5,002 bases of DNA, taken from NCBI GenBank assembly GCA_018825765.1, contig JAHKAQ010000053.1:1-5002 (forward strand), written 5' to 3'. The notes under the pieces were generated by a model, which had not been told where the DNA came from, did no database searches, and was given only the letters and a program-made list of their open reading frames with translations. This stretch comes from Patescibacteria group bacterium (GTDB taxonomy: Bacteria; Patescibacteriota; Minisyncoccia; CAIUEV01; JAHKAQ01). The number at the start of each line of letters is the position of its first letter. Within the stretch, counting starts at the first letter, position 1. This document shows, in pieces, positions 1-5,002 of the stretch. Position numbers and translations under genes: made by a program.

Positions 1-10
1 ATTTTATTAT

Positions 11-1150
11 ATGAAAATCCTTATTATCAATCACGAATATCCGCCAGTCGGCGGCGGCGGCGGTGTTTTTTGCCGCGACCTGGCCCAACAGTGGGCAAAG
101 CTTGGCCATAAAGTGGATGTTATTACCTCAAACGCCCGAGGCCTAAAAAACAAAGAAAGAATCGGCGGCGTGAATATTTACCGGATTTTTGCCGGCTGGC
201 GTTCTGATTTTCAAAAAGCCCGCTTTTTAAATCTTTTTCTTTTCATGGTAAACGGCTCTTTTTTTAGTTCCTGGCTTTTTCTAAAAAAACGCTATGACCT
301 TGTTAATACTCACTTTGCCGTGCCTTCCGGCCCTATTGGCTGGATAATCCAAACCATATTTCGCTCTCCCAATATCCTGACTCTTCACGGCGCTGATATT
401 TATGATCCATCGCGCCTTATGTCCGGTCATCGCTTTTTCCTGATTCGTTGGGCCGTGGCCATGCTTATCAATAAATCAACTTGCACCATCGCTTCCACCC
501 GCGAAATTAAGAATCGCGCTAATCAGTATTTTAAAATAAGAAAAAACATAAAAATAATTCCCCTGGGCTTCAACCCTTCTTCCGCGCCCGTGAATTCCTT
601 GAATCCGCCCAAAAATTATGAATCAGGCGGCCCGCTAAAGCTTATAACCACCAGCCGGCTGGTAAAAAGAAAAAACCTGCCGCTTCTTCTTCAAGCTATC
701 GCCCAGCTTAAAAAACAGGTTTCACTCACTATTATCGGCGCTGGCCCGGAAGAAAAAAATCTTAAACAAAAAATAAAAACCCTGGGCCTAAAAAATCAAA
801 TAAAATTTCTTGGTTCAGTGAATGAAAATTTAAAATACCGCGAACTAGCCGCGGCCCACCTGTATATTTCCACCGCCACGCACGAGGGATTCGGCCTTAC
901 CTTTCTGGAAGCCATGCACTGCGGCCTTCCCGTCATCGCCTCTGATTCAGGCGGCCAAACCTACTTTTTAAAAGACAAATTTAACGGCCGTTTTTTTAAA
1001 TCCCAGGATTTATCCGACCTTGTCTCAAAAATTAACTTTTTTTTAAAAAACCCGGCGGTTATTCCTGAATACGGGCAAAACAACCAGAAAGAATCCCGGA
1101 ATTTCCATATTGAAAAAATCGCTAAAAAGTATTTAAGCCTAAAAATTTAA
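11..1150 (+). CDS. GT4-family glycosyltransferase (GT-B fold)
   Basis: This complete 379-residue protein is a retaining glycosyltransferase of the GT4 class, which moves a sugar from a nucleotide-sugar donor to a growing glycan at the cytoplasmic face of the membrane. The N-terminal acceptor domain opens with a buried beta strand (residues 2-7) and the glycine-rich loop EYPPVGGGGG (9-18). LTLHGAD lies around 123-129. The C-terminal donor domain starts near 210 with SRLVKRKN (215-222), where R216 and K221 match the conserved phosphate-binding Arg/Lys pair. It carries the E-x7-E motif E292...E300 within EGFGLTFLEAMHCGLPVIAS. Length is normal for the family. The ATG sits directly before the typical N-terminal strand; only ten AT-rich bases precede it, so its ribosome site and promoter cannot be judged. 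The next gene starts two bases after its stop. Donor and acceptor cannot be read from sequence. Confidence 0.93.
   Translation: MKILIINHEYPPVGGGGGVFCRDLAQQWAKLGHKVDVITSNARGLKNKERIGGVNIYRIFAGWRSDFQKARFLNLFLFMVNGSFFSSWLFLKKRYDLVNTHFAVPSGPIGWIIQTIFRSPNILTLHGADIYDPSRLMSGHRFFLIRWAVAMLINKSTCTIASTREIKNRANQYFKIRKNIKIIPLGFNPSSAPVNSLNPPKNYESGGPLKLITTSRLVKRKNLPLLLQAIAQLKKQVSLTIIGAGPEEKNLKQKIKTLGLKNQIKFLGSVNENLKYRELAAAHLYISTATHEGFGLTFLEAMHCGLPVIASDSGGQTYFLKDKFNGRFFKSQDLSDLVSKINFFLKNPAVIPEYGQNNQKESRNFHIEKIAKKYLSLKI
50..64 (+). repeat. GGC trinucleotide repeat encoding five glycines
   Basis: Four GGC codons and one GGT form a short in-frame triplet repeat. It encodes glycines 14-18 of the GT4 enzyme, the flexible loop near the nucleotide-sugar and acceptor site. 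Relatives usually carry two to four glycines here, so five may reflect slippage expansion. The repeat is too short to claim variability. Confidence 0.5.
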
Positions 1151-1152
1151 TC

Positions 1153-2217
1153 ATGCCTCGTTTCGCGGTTATCATTCCCAATTTTAACGGCAAAAAAATC
1201 TTAAAAGCCTGCCTTAATTCGCTAGAGCGCCAAACCCGCCGGGATTTTAAAATATACGTTGTTGATAACGGCTCAACCGACGGTTCAGGCTCCATGGTTG
1301 AAAAATATTTTCCGCGCGCGAAGCTTATCCGGCTCAAAAAAAATACCGGCTTTGCCCGGGCCACCAATATCGGCATAAGACGCGCTTTTTCTGATTATCC
1401 CGGCCTGAAATACATTTGTCCGCTAAATAACGACGTAGAGGTTAGCCCTGTTTATCTTCAATCATTAGACCGCGCCGCTCAAAAATACCAGAACAAAAAA
1501 ATAAAACTGGGTGTTTTAGCGGCCAAGCTCTTATTTAAAAAACAGCCTCATCGCCTCAACAGCGCCGGCACCGTGATCCAAATCGACGGCTCGGGTATGG
1601 AAAGAGGCTTTCTGGAAAAAGACCGTGCTGTTTTCAATCGACCCGCTTCAGTCTTTGGCAGCTGCGCCGCCGCCTGTCTCTATACCGCGCCCATGCTCAA
1701 GAAAATCTCCTTTAAAAACAAATCCGGCCAAACCTGCTACTTTGATCCGGATTTTTTCGCCTATTACGAAGACCTGGATCTTAATTATCGCAGCCGCCTG
1801 GCCGGCTTCAAAGCCTATTTCGCGCCCAAAGCCCTGGCCTGGCACCTGCATTCCGCTACCGGCCAGGCCTTTTCTCCTTTTAAAAGCTTTCACGTGCATA
1901 GAAATCAGTTTTATGTCCTGATAAAAAACTTCCCCTGGCCCTTTTTAATTATGGGTCTGGCTTTCATGCCTGTCCGCTATCTTATGCTCTTTTTAAGCTC
2001 GCTTTTGGGCCGCGGCCCGTCAGCTAAATTAAAGCAAAAAGTAAAAGGCCCGGGCCTTTTAAAGATTGTTTTTTCCTCCTGGAAGGATATAATTAAAAAC
2101 CTTCCCGGCCTCATCGAAAAACGGCGCTTTATCCAGAAAAACCGCGTTGTAAATTTAGGTGAATTTGCCGGCTGGTTTAGAAAATATCCGGCCAGTTTTC
2201 GAAAAATGATTTTTTAG
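1153..2217 (+). CDS. GT2-family glycosyltransferase (WbbL/rhamnosyltransferase-like)
   Basis: This complete 354-residue protein is an inverting GT-A fold glycosyltransferase of family 2, resembling the WbbL/rhamnosyltransferase-like group that extends polysaccharide chains on lipid carriers. The nucleotide-binding start is VIIPNFNG (6-13), followed by VDNGSTDGS (37-45). The metal-binding DXD equivalent is NNDVE (92-96). The acceptor-side acidic motif is YYEDLDL, with E206, D207 and D209, and WHLHSAT follows at 230-236. A hydrophobic stretch at about 264-287, followed by a basic C-terminus, suggests membrane association. The start lies two bases after the GT4 stop, with no Shine-Dalgarno sequence, so translation is probably coupled. 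The stop is a tandem TAG-TAA. A perfect palindrome lies in the C-terminal coding part. The sugar transferred is unknown; rhamnosyl transfer is only one possibility. Confidence 0.92.
   Translation: MPRFAVIIPNFNGKKILKACLNSLERQTRRDFKIYVVDNGSTDGSGSMVEKYFPRAKLIRLKKNTGFARATNIGIRRAFSDYPGLKYICPLNNDVEVSPVYLQSLDRAAQKYQNKKIKLGVLAAKLLFKKQPHRLNSAGTVIQIDGSGMERGFLEKDRAVFNRPASVFGSCAAACLYTAPMLKKISFKNKSGQTCYFDPDFFAYYEDLDLNYRSRLAGFKAYFAPKALAWHLHSATGQAFSPFKSFHVHRNQFYVLIKNFPWPFLIMGLAFMPVRYLMLFLSSLLGRGPSAKLKQKVKGPGLLKIVFSSWKDIIKNLPGLIEKRRFIQKNRVVNLGEFAGWFRKYPASFRKMIF
2007..2018. repeat. 12-base GC-only palindrome inside the GT2 gene
   Basis: GGGCCGCGGCCC is a perfect inverted repeat inside the GT2 coding sequence, 23 bases before a longer palindrome. 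Such GC-only palindromes arise easily in a sequence this rich in GGCC. It is listed because the two lie close together; no function is claimed. Confidence 0.35.
2042..2061. repeat. Perfect 20-base palindrome within the GT2 gene
   Basis: TAAAAGGCCCGGGCCTTTTA is a perfect inverted repeat. As RNA it can fold into an 8-pair stem closed by a CCGG loop. A T-rich stretch (TTGTTTTTT) begins about five bases downstream, so it loosely resembles an intrinsic terminator or attenuator. It is fully coding, giving KGPGLL and flanking residues, and the reading frame continues for about 50 codons. It could be a weak internal terminator that lowers downstream expression, a protein-binding site, or chance in a sequence rich in GGCC and A/T runs. 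Confidence 0.5.
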
Positions 2218-2261
2218 TAATACTTTATTTCAAAACCAACAACCATTAAACCCCATCCATT
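2218..2261 (+). other. G-free intergenic leader before ugd
   Basis: This 44-base gap is the longest in the window and contains no G at all; it is A-, C- and T-rich. It therefore has no Shine-Dalgarno sequence and little capacity for stable RNA structure. It begins with TAA, which makes a tandem stop with the GT2 TAG. No convincing -35/-10 promoter pair is visible, although TACTTTAT is AT-rich enough to leave a weak promoter possible. An unstructured leader may itself help ribosome entry at the ugd start. Confidence 0.4.
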
Positions 2262-3611
2262 ATGAACCATAAACCTCAAACAGTCTGCATCATCGGCTCA
2301 GGCTACGTCGGCCTGGTTACCGGCGCCTGCCTGGCCGAAGTCGGCCACCAGGTAGTCTGCGTGGATAAAAATCCCGACAAAATAAAAAAACTCAAAAAAG
2401 GGATTATGCCTATCTATGAACCCGGTCTTTCCAAAATCGTCCAGTCAGGCGTTAAAGCCGGCCGCCTTTCATTTACCAGTATCCTGGGCCCGGCCGTGAA
2501 AAAAGCCCGGGCCGTGTTTATCGCCGTTGGCACGCCCAGCTCCAGAAGAGGCGATGGTTACGCCGACCTCTCCTATGTTTATCAGGTAGCCCGGGAAATC
2601 GCCCCTTATCTTAACAAATACAAAGTAATAGTGGATAAAAGCACGGTCCCGGTAGGCACCGCTGACCAGGTCTCGCGCGTCATAAAAGAAAAAAATTCCC
2701 GCGCCAGATTTGACGTAGCCTCTAATCCTGAGTTTTTGCGCGAAGGCCAGGCCGTAAATGATTTTCTAAAGCCAGATCGGGTAGTAATCGGCGTTAACTC
2801 AAAAAAAGCCCAATCCATTTTAAAAGATATTTACTCTTTTGTTTACGCCCGGGAAAAACCGGTTTTTATCACCAGCGTCAAGACCGCCGAACTGATTAAA
2901 TACGCCTCCAACGCCTTTTTAGCCACCAAAATCAGCTTTATAAACGAACTGGCCGCTTTGGCCGAAAAAATCGGCGCCAACATCGAACACGTTTCCAAAG
3001 GCATGGGCTTGGACCGAAGAATCGGCCAAAAATTCTTAAAAGTCGGGCCCGGCTATGGCGGTTCCTGCTTTCCCAAAGATGTAACCGCGCTCCTTCGCAT
3101 CGCCCAGGAAAACGAAGTGCCGCTAAGAATTCTGGAAGCCACCAGCGAAGTAAACATTGCCCAAAAAGCGCGCATGATAAGAAAAATACTCCAGGCTTTA
3201 AAAAACGAAAATAATAGATCAAATTCTCCAAAGCCCGACGCCCAGAAAACCGTGCTGTTTCTTGGCCTTACTTTTAAGCCTGACACGGACGACATGCGGG
3301 ACGCCTCCTCGCTGACTATTATTCCGGCTCTAACTGAACGCGGCATAAACGTCCGCGCCCACGACCCCAAAGGAGTAAAAGAAGCAAAAAAATTACTTCC
3401 CCCGGAAGTCAAATATCCGGCGGATATTTACCAGGGAGCGAAAAACGTGGATGCCGTGGTGCTCCTGACCCATTGGAAAGAATATCAAAACCTGGATTTA
3501 AAAAAACTTAAAAAACGCATGAAAGGTTCAACCCTTGTTGATTTAAGAAACATCTTTAATCCACGTGAGGCGAAACAGCTTGGCTTTAAATATTATAGCC
3601 TAGGCAGATAA
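2262..3611 (+). CDS. ugd: UDP-glucose 6-dehydrogenase
   Basis: This enzyme oxidises UDP-glucose to UDP-glucuronate with two NAD+, through a thiohemiacetal intermediate, in the cytoplasm. The 449-residue protein is complete and of normal length. The N-terminal Rossmann domain has GSGYVGL (G12, G14, G17) and D35, which should bind the NAD ribose. PIYEPGL (50-56) is typical of UDP-glucose dehydrogenases rather than other nucleotide-sugar dehydrogenases. STVPVGT (127-133) and NPEFLREG (155-162) follow. Active-site K213 and N217 lie in the central helix, and the catalytic cysteine is C269 in GPGYGGSCFPKD. The C-terminal domain has FKPDTDDMRD (338-347). A hydrophilic linker at 315-328 before it looks somewhat longer than usual. 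No Shine-Dalgarno precedes the ATG, which is placed by the N-terminal strand. The product feeds glucuronate, or sugars derived from it, into the cluster's glycan. Confidence 0.97.
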   Translation: MNHKPQTVCIIGSGYVGLVTGACLAEVGHQVVCVDKNPDKIKKLKKGIMPIYEPGLSKIVQSGVKAGRLSFTSILGPAVKKARAVFIAVGTPSSRRGDGYADLSYVYQVAREIAPYLNKYKVIVDKSTVPVGTADQVSRVIKEKNSRARFDVASNPEFLREGQAVNDFLKPDRVVIGVNSKKAQSILKDIYSFVYAREKPVFITSVKTAELIKYASNAFLATKISFINELAALAEKIGANIEHVSKGMGLDRRIGQKFLKVGPGYGGSCFPKDVTALLRIAQENEVPLRILEATSEVNIAQKARMIRKILQALKNENNRSNSPKPDAQKTVLFLGLTFKPDTDDMRDASSLTIIPALTERGINVRAHDPKGVKEAKKLLPPEVKYPADIYQGAKNVDAVVLLTHWKEYQNLDLKKLKKRMKGSTLVDLRNIFNPREAKQLGFKYYSLGR

Positions 3612-3612
3612 A

Positions 3613-3819
3613 ATGATCGCTTTAGATAAAAAAAACCAATTGCAAAAAATCGGCCGGCTTTTTGGCTTTTGTTTTTCTTTTTTTCTTTTTTCAACCATCC
3701 TGTTTTTTATTCTAAATTATTTTAATAAAATCCCCCAAACCTGGAGTTATTTCCATATTTTAGGGTTAACTCTGGGCCTTATCGTCTTTAGCCGCCTGTT
3801 AAAAAAAATACTCGCATGA
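3613..3819 (+). CDS. Small two-TM membrane protein, probable N-terminal half of a split SxtJ-like protein
   Basis: This 68-residue protein has a short basic N-terminus (QLQKIGR, 9-15) and two predicted membrane segments, about 16-37 and 44-62, ending in a basic tail (RLLKKILA). From memory of the SxtJ family, the pattern of an N-terminal 'KFG'-like start, two helices and a basic loop matches its first half; the next gene matches the second half. SxtJ proteins accompany O-carbamoyltransferases, but their molecular role is unknown. The gene starts one base after the ugd stop. AGG at 3602-3604 is the only hint of a ribosome site anywhere in the window. It ends in TGA overlapping the next ATG, just after an A8 run. 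It could instead be an unrelated small membrane protein, since two hydrophobic helices alone say little. Confidence 0.6.
   Translation: MIALDKKNQLQKIGRLFGFCFSFFLFSTILFFILNYFNKIPQTWSYFHILGLTLGLIVFSRLLKKILA
3801..3819 (+). promoter_or_regulatory. Possible -1 frameshift site / ATGA translational coupling
   Basis: An A8 run (3801-3808) is read as ttA-AAA-AAA-Ata in the upstream frame, giving the slippery heptamer A_AAA_AAA. A one-base backward slip enters the frame of the downstream gene without meeting a stop, adding Asn-Thr-Arg before its Met and giving a 151-residue fusion. Nine bases later TGA and ATG overlap as ATGA, the usual sign of stop-restart coupling. No Shine-Dalgarno stimulator lies upstream. 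The nearest hairpin (CCGGC/GCCGG, 3841-3856) begins about 33 bases after the heptamer, farther than is usual. Similar A runs are common in this sequence, so chance is a real alternative. Confidence 0.35.
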
Positions 3820-4067
3820 ATCTTATAAAACATTTTTTTACCGGCCTAAAAGCCGGCCTGCATGATTTTAGCTCCTCAATTTCTCTTGCAATCAACACTT
3901 TTTTACTTGCTTTTGTGTATTTTTTCGCCGTGGGCCCGACCTGGGCTATCGCCAGGCTAAAGAAAAAAGAATTTCTTAAATTAAAAAAAGACAAGAAAAA
4001 ATCCACTTATTGGTTGAATTTAAACCTTAGAAAAAAGCCGCTTAAACATTATTATCGGCAATTTTAA
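3816..4067 (+). CDS. SxtJ-like membrane protein, C-terminal half
   Basis: This 83-residue protein has an amphipathic start, one membrane segment at about 24-46, a very lysine-rich cytoplasmic stretch (47-62) and the ending STYW (63-66)...HYYRQF (78-83). The order 'helix, GPTWAIARL, EFLKLK, S-YW, Y-RQF' closely follows what I recall of the C-terminal half of SxtJ proteins, which have a T-P at the helix end, a 'GKDFL'-like element, an SYW and a terminal Y-RQF. It lacks the N-terminal pair of helices, which the preceding gene supplies. No Shine-Dalgarno is present and the ATG overlaps the previous stop, so translation depends on coupling or frameshifting. The carbamoyltransferase starts 14 bases after its stop, the context expected for SxtJ. 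Function is unknown; a membrane partner or anchor for the transferase is a guess. Confidence 0.7.
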   Translation: MNLIKHFFTGLKAGLHDFSSSISLAINTFLLAFVYFFAVGPTWAIARLKKKEFLKLKKDKKKSTYWLNLNLRKKPLKHYYRQF

Positions 4068-4081
4068 CCTATTGAACCTCT

Positions 4082-5002
4082 ATGTATATTTTAGGTATCA
4101 GCTGTTATTATCACGATTCTTCAGCCGCGCTTTTAAAAGACGGAAAAATTGTAGCCGCGGCTGAAGAAGAAAGATTCACCAGGAAAAAGCACGATACTGC
4201 CTTTCCTGTAAACGCCATAAATTATTGCCTTAAAAGTCAAAAAATTTCCATAGATCAGATAAAGTATGTGGGTTTTTACGAAAAACCTTTTATTAAATTT
4301 GAAAGGATTCTGTATCAGCACCTGCAGATGTTTCCCTGGAGCTTAAAAACCTTTCTTAATTCCATGCCTTCCTGGATCAATGAAAAGCTCCGCGTAATCC
4401 GCGCGCTTCGAAAAAAAATAAAATACAAAGGCGATGTTCTTTTTGTTGAACATCACCTGGCCCACGCCGCCAGTTCTTTCTTTCCCAGTCCTTTTGAAAA
4501 AGCCGCTATTTTAACCATTGACGGAGTAGGGGAATGGACTACTACCGCTTTTGGAGTTGGCAAAAAAAATAGCATTGAATTAAAAAAGCAAATCCAATTC
4601 CCTCATTCTCTCGGTCTTCTATATTCAACCATCACCGCTTACCTGGGATTTAGCGTGAATAACTCTGAATACAAAGTTATGGGCCTGGCTCCTTACGGCG
4701 ACATGAACAAAAAAACCAACCCTTATTACAAAAAACTAAAAAAAGTAATCGATGTAAAGCCGGACGGAAGCTTTCGCCTTAATATGCGATATTTTCGCTA
4801 TCACTACCTCGACCGCATGCCCTCTAAAAAATTAGAAAAACTGCTCAACGGTCCCACGGCCAAAAAAGACGCGCGAATGACTTCCCGCCACAAGGATATT
4901 GCCGCCGCTCTCCAGCTTATAACCGAAGAAGTAATCTTAAAAATCCTAAGCCATATTCACGAGAAAACCGGCCGAAAAAATTTGGTTCTGGCCGGCGGCG
5001 TA
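4082..5002 (+). CDS. O-carbamoyltransferase (NodU/CmcH/SxtI family), 3' end outside window
   Basis: The enzyme uses carbamoyl phosphate and ATP, through a carbamoyl-adenylate intermediate, to place a carbamoyl group on a hydroxyl of a sugar or natural product. Only the first 307 residues are present, roughly half of a family that usually runs near 570-600; the gene is cut by the window edge, not broken. It opens with the ASKHA-type strand YILGISCYYHDSSAALL (2-18), then EEERFTRKKHD (28-38). EHHLAHAASSFFPSPF (123-138) has metal-binding histidines near H124, H125 and H128. TIDGVGEW (145-152) carries D147, and KVMGLAPYG lies at 198-206. The last visible residues, LAGGV, begin the conserved GGVALN motif. 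The start is secure because the family begins this way; no Shine-Dalgarno precedes it. Next to ugd and two glycosyltransferases, the likely target is a sugar in a surface glycan rather than a toxin or antibiotic. Confidence 0.95.
   Translation, partial: MYILGISCYYHDSSAALLKDGKIVAAAEEERFTRKKHDTAFPVNAINYCLKSQKISIDQIKYVGFYEKPFIKFERILYQHLQMFPWSLKTFLNSMPSWINEKLRVIRALRKKIKYKGDVLFVEHHLAHAASSFFPSPFEKAAILTIDGVGEWTTTAFGVGKKNSIELKKQIQFPHSLGLLYSTITAYLGFSVNNSEYKVMGLAPYGDMNKKTNPYYKKLKKVIDVKPDGSFRLNMRYFRYHYLDRMPSKKLEKLLNGPTAKKDARMTSRHKDIAAALQLITEEVILKILSHIHEKTGRKNLVLAGGV

Noticed and set aside
188..199. Twelve-base match TTTGCCGGCTGG also found at 2164-2175
   Set aside because: Both copies encode Phe-Ala-Gly-Trp with the favoured codons. 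A single 12-base match between coding regions with this bias does not indicate a mobile or regulatory repeat.
1625..1921. A 98-codon plus-strand frame overlapping the GT2 gene
   Set aside because: It is a shifted reading of the GT2 coding sequence, rich in Pro/Ala/Lys, without domain motifs, while the overlapping frame carries the EDLDL and WHLH motifs.
3053..3412. A 119-codon open frame on the minus strand inside ugd, plus similar shorter frames at 1122-1376, 1648-1899, 2606-2818, 2938-3231, 3788-4006 and 4133-4321
   Set aside because: All lie antisense to genes with clear family motifs, show no recognisable domain, and have compositions expected of reverse reading of biased codons.
3651..3700. 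CGGCCGGC followed by long T runs, resembling an intrinsic terminator
   Set aside because: The stem is too short, and the T runs encode the phenylalanine-rich first membrane helix of the small protein, which explains them.
3817..3819. Possible recoding of TGA as an amino acid, as in Gracilibacteria-type codes
   Set aside because: Reading through this TGA gives only two more residues before TAA and does not join the two SxtJ halves. No other in-frame TGA occurs in the genes, so there is no support for recoding.
3841..3856. CCGGC/GCCGG hairpin considered as a stimulator for frameshifting
   Set aside because: It begins about 33 bases after the slippery run and has only five pairs. Stimulatory hairpins usually start within about ten bases, and the GCC/GGC-rich codons make such short stems common.
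3816..4067. The 83-residue protein as a DUF5989/SxtK protein, since it sits where that gene often lies
   Set aside because: It lacks the terminal 'PFIYTLF'-like ending I recall for that family and instead has the SxtJ-like S-YW...Y-RQF ending and a long lysine-rich stretch.

Overview
The window is a compact, one-strand gene cluster for making a surface glycoconjugate. It holds five complete genes and one gene cut by the right edge. Gaps between genes run from a 4-base overlap to 44 bases, and nothing convincing is encoded on the minus strand. Composition is distinctive: long A and T runs mixed with GGC/GCC-rich codons, moderate GC, very tight packing, and almost no recognisable Shine-Dalgarno sites. 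This resembles a small-genome bacterium of the Candidatus Patescibacteria (CPR) type. That placement is an impression from composition and gene style, not from a marker gene.

Layout. Bases 11-1150 encode a GT4-type glycosyltransferase, and 1153-2217 a GT2-type glycosyltransferase with a C-terminal membrane-associated segment. After a 44-base G-free gap, 2262-3611 encodes a complete UDP-glucose 6-dehydrogenase with all its signature residues. Two tiny membrane-protein genes follow, 3613-3819 and 3816-4067, overlapping as ATGA. Bases 4082-5002 carry the N-terminal 307 residues of a NodU/CmcH-type O-carbamoyltransferase; the window ends inside its GGV(ALN) motif.

How the genes fit together. The dehydrogenase supplies UDP-glucuronate, the two glycosyltransferases would build a glycan, and the carbamoyltransferase would add an O-carbamoyl group to a sugar or related hydroxyl. 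The two small genes look like the N- and C-terminal halves of one SxtJ-type membrane protein, a family (named from the saxitoxin cluster) that often sits beside carbamoyltransferases.

Most notable. The SxtJ-like protein is split exactly at the loop between its second and third membrane segments. The upstream half ends just after an A8 run containing an in-frame A_AAA_AAA slippery heptamer, and a -1 slip there would fuse the halves into one 151-residue protein of ordinary family size. A true split with translational coupling, programmed frameshifting, or a one-base homopolymer error could each explain this. A perfect 20-base palindrome lies inside the GT2 gene.
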